Shown here in pieces: positions 25,978 through 34,805 of a DNA stretch of 64,000 bases; the first letter of the stretch is position 1, and each line of letters starts with the position of its first letter. Source of the DNA: Cellulomonas sp. ES6 (GTDB lineage: Bacteria; Actinomycetota; Actinomycetes; Actinomycetales; Cellulomonadaceae); NCBI RefSeq assembly GCF_030053835.1, contig NZ_CP125655.1:2914001-2978000 (forward strand), in the 5' to 3' direction. Below the pieces are notes generated by a model. The model saw nothing but the letters and a program-made list of their open reading frames with translations. It searched no databases and was not told the DNA's origin. A program made the translations under genes and the position numbers.

Positions 25978-27519
25978 TCAGGCCGGCGACGACGCCACGT
26001 CGGAGTCCGTCAGGACGGTGCGGGAGACCCCGTGCGTGGTGGCGTGCACGGCGAACGCGCCCGTGGCCGCGTCGAGCTCGAGCTCCGCCGTCTCGGCCCC
26101 GGACGTCCACCGGAGCCGGGCGGTGGTGCCGGTCACCTCGGGGTGGAACGTGCCGCCGAACGCCGGGTGCGTGGTGCGCAGGCGCAGCGCGGTCAGCTGG
26201 GCGCGGACCGCCGGCCGGTCGAGCGCCGCGGCCACCTCGTCGTCGGTGTACCGGTGCCGGTTGACGTCCCGCCCGACGCCGGTCGCCGCGAGCAGGTCCA
26301 TGTCGTTCTCCCCGGCGAGCAGGCCCACGTAGTACACCTGCGGGATGCCGGGCACGAACAGCTGGACCAGGCGCGCCAGCACGTAGCGGCGGTCGTCGCG
26401 GCCCAGCGCGTCGTAGAACGTGCAGTTGACCTGGTAGAGGTCGAGGTTGGACGCGGCCGCACCGGTGGCCTGCCGGCTGGTGCCGCCGCTGTTGTCGTGG
26501 ATGCGCTCGACCAGGGCGTCGATGTCCGCGGGCGGCAGCAGCCCGGGCTCGCCGGGACGCAGGTCGCTGGGGCCGACGTCGACGATGCCGATCCCGTCGT
26601 GCGTGTCGAGCACCGTCACGGCGTTCGCCGGCCGGATGCCGAGCCAGCGGTCGAGCGGCGCGAGGTCCCCGGTGGTCAGCGCGTGCAGCACCAGCGGCGG
26701 CAGCGCGAAGTCGTAGACGAGGTCGACGGTCTGCGCGATCTCGACCTGCTGGAGGTAGTGGCCGTGCACCTCCACCAGCACCTGGGCGCCGCGGGCGTGC
26801 GCGTGCTCCACGATGCGGCGCGTGTACGCGGCGGTCGCGGGCGTCATGAAGCAGTCGGTGCCCGCCTCCTTGCCCGTGTACCCGACGGCGTCCAGGCGCA
26901 GCACCGTCACCCCGCCGGCGGTCAGGGCGTCGACCACGGACGTGAGGTAGTCCCACGCCTGCGTCGTCCGCAGGTCGATGTCGACCTGGTCCGGGGTGAA
27001 CGTCGTCCACACCAGGCGCCGCTCGCCGCCGAGCGTCATCGCCGTGAACGGCAGGCCCGGCCGGGGGCGGTAGATGCGCGCGAGGTCCTGCTCGGTGGCG
27101 CCGTCCGGGAACACCGACCCGAGCGTGAGGAACATCGGCGCCCAGGGGGAGGCGTCCCCGCGCTCGCGCACGTCCTGGAACTGCGCGGACTCCGCCGAGA
27201 CGTGGTTGACGATGACGTCGGCCATCACCGTCCGGCCGTCCGCGAGGCGCCGCACGTCGTCCCACGTGCCGAGGCGCGGGTCGACCACGGTGTGGTCCCG
27301 CGGGTCGAACCCCGCGTCGGTCCCGTCGAACGGCGTGAAGAACGGCAGCACGTGCACGCCGTCGAACGCGCCGGCCAGCGGGCCGTCGAGCAGCCCGGCG
27401 AGCCGGGCCACGTCCCCGCCGAGCCGGTCCGCGTAGGCGATGAGCTGCGGCCCGGTCCGCACGGCGGGGGCGGGGGGGACGTCGGGCACGGCCGGGGTGG
27501 CGGCGGGCTGGTCGGTCAC
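25978..27519 (-). CDS. sucrose phosphorylase (GH13 subfamily 18)
   Basis: 513 residues. Converts sucrose and phosphate to glucose 1-phosphate and fructose in the cytoplasm. GH13 residues are nucleophile Asp210 (VLRLDAVGY), acid/base Glu250 (VLVEVHGHY) and stabiliser Asp308 (LDTHDGIG). The loop GAAASNLDLYQVN with Gln363 is the signature seen in the Bifidobacterium adolescentis enzyme, which also shares GYxxKEAGTxCFMTP and VPGIPQVYYVG-type segments. The GTG is supported by GGAGA upstream. It lies 113 bases beyond the esterase gene at the end of the LacI-controlled importer unit, with a small hairpin in the gap. Related specificities (glucosylglycerol, sucrose 6F-phosphate) are less likely given the conserved loop. 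Confidence 0.92.
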   Translation of the reverse strand: MTDQPAATPAVPDVPPAPAVRTGPQLIAYADRLGGDVARLAGLLDGPLAGAFDGVHVLPFFTPFDGTDAGFDPRDHTVVDPRLGTWDDVRRLADGRTVMADVIVNHVSAESAQFQDVRERGDASPWAPMFLTLGSVFPDGATEQDLARIYRPRPGLPFTAMTLGGERRLVWTTFTPDQVDIDLRTTQAWDYLTSVVDALTAGGVTVLRLDAVGYTGKEAGTDCFMTPATAAYTRRIVEHAHARGAQVLVEVHGHYLQQVEIAQTVDLVYDFALPPLVLHALTTGDLAPLDRWLGIRPANAVTVLDTHDGIGIVDVGPSDLRPGEPGLLPPADIDALVERIHDNSGGTSRQATGAAASNLDLYQVNCTFYDALGRDDRRYVLARLVQLFVPGIPQVYYVGLLAGENDMDLLAATGVGRDVNRHRYTDDEVAAALDRPAVRAQLTALRLRTTHPAFGGTFHPEVTGTTARLRWTSGAETAELELDAATGAFAVHATTHGVSRTVLTDSDVASSPA

Positions 27520-27610
27520 GGCGGGTCTCTTCTCCGGTCGGTCCGCCCGGGTCGCGGGCGGGTCGGTGGCGGCAGGTCGGTGGCGGGTCGGTGCCGGTGG
27601 GTTCGGGGTC

Positions 27611-27628
27611 GGCGGCCGCGGGGCCGCC
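27611..27628. terminator. small hairpin between esterase and sucrose phosphorylase genes
   Basis: GGCGGCC-gcgg-GGCCGCC, seven-base stem. It may reduce read-through into the sucrose phosphorylase gene. Three copies of GGTCGGTG (27561-27568, 27575-27582, 27586-27593) lie beside it. Confidence 0.4.
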
Positions 27629-27632
27629 GCTG

Positions 27633-28649
27633 TCACAGGGCGGGGAACGCCGCGGGCGGCGCATGCCCCTCGGGCGCGCGGGGTCCGAGCAGCCGTCGCA
27701 CCCACGCGCGGCGCGCGGCGCGGGACGCCTGCGACAGCGCGGCGCCGGGCACGAACACGTCGAACGCGTGGCAGCCGCCGGGCCAGACGTGCAGCTCGGC
27801 GTCGCCGCCGGCCGCCCAGATGCGCGCCGCGTACGCCACGCACTCGTCCCGGAACGTCTCGGCCGACCCGACGTCGACGAACGTCGGCGGCAGGCACGAC
27901 AGGTCGGTGGCCCGCGCGGGCGCCGCCGTGGCCGGGACGTCGTCCCCGCCCTGCGCGTCGCCCAGGTAGGCGCGCCAGGCCTCCCGGTTCACGTCGGCGT
28001 CCCAGGAGCCGTGGCCGCGCATCTGCGCGGGGGAGCCGTCGCCGTCGCGGTCGTCGAGCATCGGGCACACGAGCAGCTGCCCGGCCAGGGCGGGGCCGCC
28101 GCGCTCCCGGGCGGCGAGGACCACGGCGGCGGCCAGCCCCCCGCCCGCGCTGATCCCGCCGAGCAGCACCCGGTCGGGGTCGACCCCGAGCTCGGCGGCC
28201 TGCGCCACCACCCACACCAGCGCGGCGTAGGCGTCCTCGAGCGCCGCCGGGTACGGGTGCGCCGGGGCCAGCCGGTAGTCCACCGACACCACGGTCGCGC
28301 CGACCTCGTCGGCGAGCTCGCAGGCGTCGGCCACGTTGTCGCGGACCGACCCCGTGACCAGCCCGCCGCCGTGCAGGTGCACGATCACGGGCGTCGGGGC
28401 CGTGGCGCCGTGCGGCCGGAGCACGAGCACGGGCACGTCGCTCCCGCCGGGCCGGGGGGCGGGCACCGTCCGCTCCTCGATGCGGTACCGCGCCTCGAGC
28501 GGGCCGAGGTCCGGCTCGACGTGACGGTCGTGCAGCGACGCGATCCCGTCCTGCGGCACCCCGACGACCACGTCGGAGGCGTGCTCGGTGAGCGCCGCGG
28601 CGATCTCGGGGTCGAACGGGGGCCGCCGCAGCTCGGAGACGGTCGTCAT
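27633..28649 (-). CDS. HSL-type alpha/beta hydrolase (carboxylesterase)
   Basis: 338 residues. Hormone-sensitive-lipase group: oxyanion motif HLHGGG (91-96), DYRLAPAHPYPAALED (124-139), nucleophile elbow GGISAGG with Ser167 (the usual Asp before Ser is Ile), probable acid Glu264 in GSAETFRDE, and His294 in GGCHAFD. It cleaves short acyl esters in the cytoplasm. The ATG overlaps the stop of the permease gene (ATGA), placing it inside the sugar-import operon between the transporter and sucrose phosphorylase. That context suggests removal of acyl groups from an imported sugar ester, perhaps acylated sucrose. This is inference. Confidence 0.88.
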   Translation of the reverse strand: MTTVSELRRPPFDPEIAAALTEHASDVVVGVPQDGIASLHDRHVEPDLGPLEARYRIEERTVPAPRPGGSDVPVLVLRPHGATAPTPVIVHLHGGGLVTGSVRDNVADACELADEVGATVVSVDYRLAPAHPYPAALEDAYAALVWVVAQAAELGVDPDRVLLGGISAGGGLAAAVVLAARERGGPALAGQLLVCPMLDDRDGDGSPAQMRGHGSWDADVNREAWRAYLGDAQGGDDVPATAAPARATDLSCLPPTFVDVGSAETFRDECVAYAARIWAAGGDAELHVWPGGCHAFDVFVPGAALSQASRAARRAWVRRLLGPRAPEGHAPPAAFPAL

Positions 28650-29470
28650 CCCTTGACCGCCCCCTGCATGAGCGCGGAGACGAACTGCCGCTGGAACGCC
28701 AGGAACACGATCAGGGTCGGCGTGAGGATCAGCAGCGACCCGGCGCACAGCAGCGGGATGTCCGTGCCCCACTGGCCCTGGAACGCCCCGAGGGCGCCGG
28801 CCATCGTGCGCTTCGTCGGGTCGTCGACGAGCACGACCGCCAGCAGGAACTGGTTCCACGTCCACAGGAACAGCAGGATCCCGAGCGACGACAGGGCGGG
28901 CGCGGACAGCGGCAGGTGGATGCGGCTGAACAGCTGCCACGTGCCGGCGCCGTCGATGCGGGCGGCCTCCGACAGGTCCTCCGGCATGTTGACGAAGTGC
29001 GCGCGCATCCACATCACCGCGAACGGCATGTACAGGCCGAGCAGCGGCAGGATGATCGCCCACCGGGTGTTGAGCAGGCCGAGGTCGCGCATCTGGTAGT
29101 ACAGCGGCACGATCACGCCCTGGAACGGCAGGGTCAGCCCGAGCACGAACGCCAGGAAGATCCACCGGTGCCCCGGCGGGCGCAGGTGCCCGAGCGAGAA
29201 CCCGGCGAGCGTCGCGATGAGCAGCGACAGCGGGACCGTGCCGATCTCGATGAGCACGCTCGACCACAGCAGCGCGCGCATGTTCGCCGCCTGGAACGCG
29301 TCGACGAAGTTGTGCCACTGCGGCTGCTCGGGCAGCGACAGGCCGGCGGGGTAGGAGCCCGACGGGTGCAGCGCCGTGAGGAACAGGCTGACGAACGGGG
29401 CGATGGTGATGACCATCAGCAGGATCAGCAGGACGCGGCTCAGCCACGCCTCGCGGCGGGAGACGATCAC
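28646..29470 (-). CDS. carbohydrate ABC transporter permease (MalG/CUT1 type)
   Basis: 274 residues, six membrane helices. The conserved EAA loop EAARIDGAGTWQLFSRIHLP contacts the ATPase. It starts inside the end of the preceding permease gene (4-base overlap) and ends inside the esterase gene. The ATPase is not encoded here, as is usual for CUT1 systems that share an MsiK-like ATPase encoded elsewhere. Substrate is likely sucrose or a derivative, from the sucrose phosphorylase downstream. Confidence 0.93.
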   Translation of the reverse strand: MIVSRREAWLSRVLLILLMVITIAPFVSLFLTALHPSGSYPAGLSLPEQPQWHNFVDAFQAANMRALLWSSVLIEIGTVPLSLLIATLAGFSLGHLRPPGHRWIFLAFVLGLTLPFQGVIVPLYYQMRDLGLLNTRWAIILPLLGLYMPFAVMWMRAHFVNMPEDLSEAARIDGAGTWQLFSRIHLPLSAPALSSLGILLFLWTWNQFLLAVVLVDDPTKRTMAGALGAFQGQWGTDIPLLCAGSLLILTPTLIVFLAFQRQFVSALMQGAVKG

Positions 29471-30432
29471 CGGTCACCTTCCCGGGTCAGGCGCTGGATC
29501 GGCAGCACGATGGCGAGGACGAGCACCATGAACGCCACCGCGAGCGCGGACGCCTGGCCGACCTCCCGGCTGAAGAACGCCAGGTAGTAGATCTCCAGGC
29601 CGGGGACGAGCGTGGCGTTGCCGGGCCCGCCCTGCGTGGAGATGTAGACGATGTCGAAGCTGGCGAGCGCGGCGATCACCGTCACGGTGATGCACACGCC
29701 CAGCTCCTGGCGCAGGCTCGGCAGCGTGATCGCGAAGAACTCGCGGACCGCGCCGGCGCCGTCGAGGCGCGCGGCCTCGTACAGGGCGGGGTCGATCTTG
29801 GTCATGCCGGCGAGCAGCAGCAGCATGCACAGGCCGAGCGCGACCCAGGCGCCGATGACGCCGACCGCGGGCAGCGCGGTCTGGAAGTCGCCGAGCCACG
29901 CCCGGGTGAGCGAGTCGAGGCCGACCGCCCGCAGCACCTGGTTGACGAGCCCGTCGGACGACATCAGCCAGGTCCACATGATGCCGGCGGCCACCAGCGG
30001 GATGACCTGCGGCAGGAACAGCACGGTCCGGGACACCAGCGCCAGGCGGCTGGTGGCGAACTTCCGGATGATCGCCGCCGTCAGCAGGCCCAGCAGCACC
30101 GGGACGAAGCTGAAGTAGATGATGAGCTGCAGCGCGTTGAGGATGGACCCGAACATCTCCGAGTCCCCGAGCAGCCGCGTGTAGTTGTCGATCCCGACCC
30201 ACGTCGCGGCCGAGATGCCGTTCCAGTCGTAGAACGAGTACTGCACGGTCAGCGCCAGGGGCCGCAGCACGAACACCACGTACACCACGGCCGCCGGCAC
30301 CACGAGGGCGAGCGCGACCCAGCCCCGGCGCAGGCGCCGCGCCCGGAGGGCGCGGCGCCTGTCGTCCAGGCCGTGCGGCTGCTCGGCCGCCTCGCGGAGA
30401 CCGGGACGACCGGTCGTCCGCATCCGCATCAT
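29467..30432 (-). CDS. carbohydrate ABC transporter permease (MalF/CUT1 type)
   Basis: 321 residues. A basic cytoplasmic N-terminus, then six helices starting WVALALVVPAAVVYVVFVLR, with the EAA loop EAARLDGAGAVREFFAITLP. It forms the membrane channel with the MalG-type partner. Its ATG overlaps the stop of the solute-binding protein gene (TGATG), so the unit is tightly coupled. Confidence 0.93.
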   Translation of the reverse strand: MMRMRTTGRPGLREAAEQPHGLDDRRRALRARRLRRGWVALALVVPAAVVYVVFVLRPLALTVQYSFYDWNGISAATWVGIDNYTRLLGDSEMFGSILNALQLIIYFSFVPVLLGLLTAAIIRKFATSRLALVSRTVLFLPQVIPLVAAGIMWTWLMSSDGLVNQVLRAVGLDSLTRAWLGDFQTALPAVGVIGAWVALGLCMLLLLAGMTKIDPALYEAARLDGAGAVREFFAITLPSLRQELGVCITVTVIAALASFDIVYISTQGGPGNATLVPGLEIYYLAFFSREVGQASALAVAFMVLVLAIVLPIQRLTREGDR

Positions 30433-31805
30433 CAGCCGCCGATCTCGCTCTCGTACTGCTTCTGCACGTCGGCGAGCATCCCGGCCGGGTCCTGCTGACC
30501 CGCGACGAGCTTCTGCAGGTTCGGCGTCCAGCCCTTGGCGTAGATCGCGCCGGTGGCGTTGGCGATGAAGTCCATCGCGCCGTCCTTCTCGCCGATGGTC
30601 GCGCCGGCCGCGAGCGTCTGCGCGGTCACGGAGTCCGCGTCGACGTCCGGCATGAACGCGTCCGCCAGGCCCAGCGGGTGCGAGCCGCCGACCTCGACCT
30701 GGATGGTGCGGGCCTCCTCGTTGGTCGCCGCCCAGTCGAAGAAGAACGCCGCGCAGTCCGGGTGCTCCGCCTGCGCGCCGATCCCGAAGGTCAGCGGCGC
30801 GGACATGGCGCCCAGGTCGCCGCCCTCCTCGAGCGGCGGCATGAGGAAGAACCCGACCTCGCCCGGCATCTGCGCGTCGAGGTTGCCCGACTCCCAGTCG
30901 CCGTTGAACATCAGGAGGCTCTCGCCCTCCATGAACCGGCTCATCATCATCGAGTAGTCGAGGGAGTTGATGTCGTCGGCGAAGTAGCCGGCGTCGATCC
31001 ACGACTTCAGGTGCTCGGCGGCCTCGAGGTTGGTCGGCGTGTCGATGGTCGCGCCGGACCGCTGGAAGATCCAGTCGTTGATCTCGGTGGTGTCGCCGTA
31101 GGACGCCATGAGCGCCTGCAGCGGGAACGCGAGGCCGCCGGTGGCGCCGCCGTTGAACTGCGCGGCGGGCGTGATGCCGGCGTCCTTGGCCTTCTGCATC
31201 ATGTCGTCGAGCTCGGCGAGCGTGGCCGGGGGCTCCGTGACGCCGATCTGCGCCGCGAGGTCCTTGTTGTAGAACACGCCGGTCATGGAGAACCCGAGGC
31301 CCATGCCGTACAGCGGGCCCTCGCCGCGGGCGCCGTCGTCGTCGACGCGCAGCTGGACGAGCTGCGAGGCGGGCCACTGGTCCCAGCCCATCGAGCTGGC
31401 GTAGCCGTCGAGGTCGAGCAGCAGGCCGTCCTTCGCGAGCTCGGACATCTGCGGCAGGCGCATGAGGTCCGGCGGGTCGTCGGCCAGCACCCGGGGGGCG
31501 TTCTGCGTGATGACCGCGAACTGGTCCTCGCGGACGTCGAACGTCACGTTCGGGTACTGCTTGGTGAACTCGGCGAACAGGTCCTTGGGCATGGGGAAGC
31601 CCGTCTCGATGTACGCGCTGAGCGTCACCGGGTCGGTGCCGCAGGTCGCCGTGGCGTCGCCTGTGGCCGACCCGCCGGTCGCCGAGTCGTCCGTGTCGCT
31701 GGTGCCGCCGCCGGGTGCGCTGCACGCCGTCACGGCCAGCAGGCCCGCGAGGCACAGCGACGTCGCTGCGGCGGCCCGCCGGCCCTTCGTGCTCATTCGA
31801 GACAC
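30432..31805 (-). CDS. extracellular solute-binding protein (family 1) of a sugar ABC importer
   Basis: 457 residues. Lipoprotein signal peptide with lipobox AVTAC, Cys28, then a flexible Gly/Ser/Thr/Asp linker. The mature part has MalE/UgpB-type features (VTLSAYIETGFPMPKDLFAE, the GDWESGN loop, FFDWAATNEEARTIQ). It captures the sugar outside the cell and delivers it to the two permeases. The GTG at 31805 is set by AAGGGAG six bases upstream. A 16-base perfect palindrome covers this start and a LacI-type operator lies 38 bases upstream. Confidence 0.93.
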   Translation of the reverse strand: MSRMSTKGRRAAAATSLCLAGLLAVTACSAPGGGTSDTDDSATGGSATGDATATCGTDPVTLSAYIETGFPMPKDLFAEFTKQYPNVTFDVREDQFAVITQNAPRVLADDPPDLMRLPQMSELAKDGLLLDLDGYASSMGWDQWPASQLVQLRVDDDGARGEGPLYGMGLGFSMTGVFYNKDLAAQIGVTEPPATLAELDDMMQKAKDAGITPAAQFNGGATGGLAFPLQALMASYGDTTEINDWIFQRSGATIDTPTNLEAAEHLKSWIDAGYFADDINSLDYSMMMSRFMEGESLLMFNGDWESGNLDAQMPGEVGFFLMPPLEEGGDLGAMSAPLTFGIGAQAEHPDCAAFFFDWAATNEEARTIQVEVGGSHPLGLADAFMPDVDADSVTAQTLAAGATIGEKDGAMDFIANATGAIYAKGWTPNLQKLVAGQQDPAGMLADVQKQYESEIGG

Positions 31806-31814
31806 CGGTGTCTC
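31799..31814. promoter_or_regulatory. perfect 16-base palindrome over the start of the binding-protein gene
   Basis: GAGACACC followed by GGTGTCTC, no mismatch. It spans the region between the ribosome-binding site and GTG start on the minus strand. It may be a second operator or an RNA hairpin that masks the start. Its centre is 46 bases from that of the LacI-type operator. Confidence 0.5.
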
Positions 31815-31842
31815 CCTTCATCGAGGAGCGGCCCGGAGGCCG

Positions 31843-31862
31843 GTGCTAAATCGACTTAGCAC
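31843..31862. promoter_or_regulatory. LacI-family operator
   Basis: GTGCTAAATCG followed by ACTTAGCAC: ten-base half sites around a central CG with two mismatched positions, the usual LacI/GalR shape. It covers the predicted transcription start of the importer operon and lies between it and the divergent lacI-type gene. Confidence 0.75.
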
Positions 31863-31866
31863 GCAT

Positions 31867-31896
31867 ACTGTCGTCCCGGGACGGCGCGCACGTCAA
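31867..31896 (-). promoter_or_regulatory. promoter of the sugar-import operon
   Basis: On the minus strand TTGACG (31891-31896) and GACAGT (31867-31872) are 18 bases apart. Transcription would begin near 31860, inside the LacI-type operator. Confidence 0.55.
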
Positions 31897-32017
31897 GCCG
31901 ACGCCGGTCACGGATTCGTCACGGTTCGCGGCCCGCGCCCTGCTCGCGCCCGGCTCCCGGACGTGGCACCGCGCCCGCGGGCCGCCGCTAGGATCGCGCC
32001 GACGGAGGGACACGCAC

Positions 32018-33058
32018 GTGGGTCGCAGGGTGACGCTCGCGGACGTCGCGCGCGCCGCCGGCGTGTCCTCGACGACCGCGTCGCTGGCGCTGTCGGGGCG
32101 CGGCGACGAGCTGCGCATCTCGCGCGCCGTCCAGGAGCGCGTCCGCGCCGCCGCCGGCGAGCTGGGCTACCGCCCCAACATCGTGTCCATCGGGCTGCGC
32201 AAGGGCACCACCCGCACCCTCGGCTTCATCTCCGACACCGTCGCGACGTCGCAGCTCGCGGGTGACATGATCCGCGGCGCCATCGAGGCGGCGCGCGAGC
32301 ACGGGTTCCTGCTGTTCATCGGTGAGACCGAGGGCGACGACGAGGCCGAGCAGCAGCTGCTCGACGCCATGCTCGACCGGCAGGTGGACGGCATCGTGCT
32401 CGCCTCGATGTTCACCCGCACCCGGCCCGCCCCCCAGACCGGCCGGGTCCCCACGGTGCTGCTCAACACCGTCCCGTCCGACCCGACGCCGATGCCGGCG
32501 GTCATCCCCGACGAGGAGCAGGCCGGCCGGCAGGCGGCGCGGCTGCTCGTCGAGGCCGGGCACCGGGACATCCACCTGGTCGGCGGCGGCCCGCACCCCG
32601 GGGACGTCGCCCCCGGCACGGTCGCGGGCACCGAGCGCCTGGCCGGGATCCTCACCGAGCTCGCCGCGCACGGGCTCGCCCCGGCCTCCGGCCACGTGTG
32701 CGACGACTGGCTGCCGCCCTACGGCTACACCGCGACGCGGGAGCTGCTCGCGGCGCACCCGCGGCCCGGCGCGCTCCTGTGCTTCAACGACCGCATCGCG
32801 TTCGGCGCGTACCAGGCGCTGCGCGAGGCGGGCCTCGAGGTGCCGGACGACGTCTCCGTGGTGTCGTTCGACGACTACCCCCTGGCCGAGTGGCTGCGAC
32901 CCGGACTGACCTCGTTCGCGATCCCCCACGAGGCCCTCGGCCGGCGCGCCGTCGAGCTGCTGCTGGAGCAGGTGCAGGGCGGCCCGGCCGGCGAGGACGG
33001 CGTCGTGCACCGGCTGCCGCTGCCGCTGCACGCACGGGCGTCGGTGCGCACGGTCTGA
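32018..33058 (+). CDS. LacI family transcriptional repressor
   Basis: 346 residues. The N-terminal HTH and hinge helix are VTLADVARAAGVSSTTASLALSG and YRPNIVS, followed by a periplasmic-binding-protein-like effector domain (TLGFISDTVATSQLAG through ALLCFNDRIAFGAYQALREAGL). It is divergent from the sugar-import operon and probably binds the operator at 31843-31862, with release by sucrose, a sucrose derivative or a breakdown product. GGAGG precedes the GTG, and TAGGAT (31989-31994) is a likely -10. Confidence 0.93.
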   Translation: MGRRVTLADVARAAGVSSTTASLALSGRGDELRISRAVQERVRAAAGELGYRPNIVSIGLRKGTTRTLGFISDTVATSQLAGDMIRGAIEAAREHGFLLFIGETEGDDEAEQQLLDAMLDRQVDGIVLASMFTRTRPAPQTGRVPTVLLNTVPSDPTPMPAVIPDEEQAGRQAARLLVEAGHRDIHLVGGGPHPGDVAPGTVAGTERLAGILTELAAHGLAPASGHVCDDWLPPYGYTATRELLAAHPRPGALLCFNDRIAFGAYQALREAGLEVPDDVSVVSFDDYPLAEWLRPGLTSFAIPHEALGRRAVELLLEQVQGGPAGEDGVVHRLPLPLHARASVRTV

Positions 33059-33217
33059 CCGGGCGGTGCCGCGCGGTGCCGCCCGTGGGAGCTGAGCTGC
33101 GCCGGACGTTGCCCGCGCCGGACGGGGCCTGTGGACGACGTCCGCGCCCGGCCGTGGCCCTCTAGAGTCGGAGCACACCCGCCCGCCCGGCCGCCCGGCC
33201 ACGCCCGAGGGAGTCCC

Positions 33218-34744
33218 ATGGAGATCGCAGGAACCGTCCTGGTCGTCGCCGGTGCCGTCGTGCTGCTGGTCGTGCTCGCGATCGTCGGGGCGATCTACGC
33301 CAAGGTGCGGTTCAAGATCGCGACCCCCGACGAGGCGCTCATCATCACGGGCCGCAAGAGCGGGACGCCGGTCATCAACCCCGAGACGGGCGACGAGACG
33401 ACGGACCTGTCGGGCCAGCGCGTCGTCATCGGCGGCGGCACGTTCGTCAAGCCGATCTTCGAGCAGGTCGCGCGCCTGTCGCTGGCGTCGCAGAGCTTCC
33501 CGGTGACCGCGGAGGACGCCACCACCAAGAGCGGCGTCGGCGTCACGCTGCGGTCGATCGCCGTGGTGAAGGTCGGCGGCACGGAGCGCATGGTGCGGGC
33601 GGCCGCGCAGCGGTTCGCGGGCCGCAGCCAGGAGCAGGTCATCGAGCAGCAGACCAGCGAGGTCCTCGTCGGCGTGCTCCGCACCATCGCCGGCACGCTC
33701 ACCGTCGAGTCGATCCTCTACGAGCGGCAGGAGTTCTCGAAGGAGGTCAAGGACATCGCCGTGCCGATGCTCGCCGAGCGCGGCCTCGTCCTGGAGAACT
33801 TCGAGATCCAGACCGTGGAGGACACGGGCGACTACATCCGCAACCTCGGTCGCCCGCGCGCCGCCGCCGTGGCCCGGGACGCGGAGATCGCCGAGGCGCA
33901 GGCCCGCCAGGAGAGCACCGAGCGCTCCAACGAGGCGGCGGTGCAGATCGCGGAGTCCAACAAGGCCCTCGCGCTGCGCAACGCCGAGATCGCCCAGCAG
34001 ACCGCCAAGGCCCGCGCCGACGCGGAGGCCGCCCAGGAGCGCGCGGAGGCCGAGGCGCAGCAGGGCGTGCTCGAGCAGCAGGAGCAGGTCGCCCAGCGCC
34101 GGGCCGCGCTGCGTGAGCAGGAGCTCCAGACGGAGGTCCGCAAGCCCGCCGAGGCCCGCACGTACGAGGCCAAGCAGGAGGCCGACGCCCGCAAGTACGC
34201 CGCGGAGCAGGAGGCTGAGGCCGCGAAGACCACCGCGATCCGCCGGTACGAGGCCGAGGCGCAGCGCACCACCGCGCAGGCGGAGGCCGAGGCGTCCGCC
34301 GCCCGCGCCCGCGCGGAGGCCGCGCTCGTCGAGCAGCAGCGCCGCGCCGAGGGCGCGCTCGCGCTCGCGAAGGCCGAGGCGGACGGCATCCAGGCCCGCG
34401 GCGAGGCCGAGGCCGCCGCCGAGCAGGCCCGCGGCGAGGCCCGCGCCGCCGCGATCAAGGCGGAGTCGGACGCCTACCAGGCGTTCCCCGAGTCGGCGCG
34501 GCTCCAGATGGTGCTCGACGCCCTGCCGAAGGTCGCGCAGCCCTACGCCGACGCGCTCGGGTCGATCGACGGCATCACGGTCATCGACAAGGACGGCGCG
34601 TCCCGCCTGCCCGGGCAGGTGTCGACCGGCGTCCAGGAGCTCGCGACGCTGCTCAAGGCCCAGACGGGGCTGGACCTGGTCGAGCTCGTCCAGGGCCTGG
34701 GCGGGCGCGGCGGCAGCGGGTCCGGCGGCACGCCCGCGGCCTGA
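33218..34744 (+). CDS. flotillin-like SPFH domain protein
   Basis: 508 residues. One N-terminal membrane helix (IAGTVLVVAGAVVLLVVLAI), an SPFH/band-7 domain at about 30-220, then a very long alanine/glutamate-rich coiled coil (about 220-440) and a C-terminal segment. These are features of flotillin/FloT or YqiK, which organise membrane microdomains. GAGGGAG precedes the ATG and TAGAGT (33163-33168) is a probable -10. The NfeD-type partner often encoded next to bacterial flotillins is absent. The neighbour is an amino acid permease. Function here is not predictable beyond membrane scaffolding. Confidence 0.9.
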   Translation: MEIAGTVLVVAGAVVLLVVLAIVGAIYAKVRFKIATPDEALIITGRKSGTPVINPETGDETTDLSGQRVVIGGGTFVKPIFEQVARLSLASQSFPVTAEDATTKSGVGVTLRSIAVVKVGGTERMVRAAAQRFAGRSQEQVIEQQTSEVLVGVLRTIAGTLTVESILYERQEFSKEVKDIAVPMLAERGLVLENFEIQTVEDTGDYIRNLGRPRAAAVARDAEIAEAQARQESTERSNEAAVQIAESNKALALRNAEIAQQTAKARADAEAAQERAEAEAQQGVLEQQEQVAQRRAALREQELQTEVRKPAEARTYEAKQEADARKYAAEQEAEAAKTTAIRRYEAEAQRTTAQAEAEASAARARAEAALVEQQRRAEGALALAKAEADGIQARGEAEAAAEQARGEARAAAIKAESDAYQAFPESARLQMVLDALPKVAQPYADALGSIDGITVIDKDGASRLPGQVSTGVQELATLLKAQTGLDLVELVQGLGGRGGSGSGGTPAA

Positions 34745-34805
34745 GGCGACCGTCCCGCCGCCGCTCGACGCGCGCTCCGGCGGCGGGCACCGGAGACTCG
34801 GGCGG

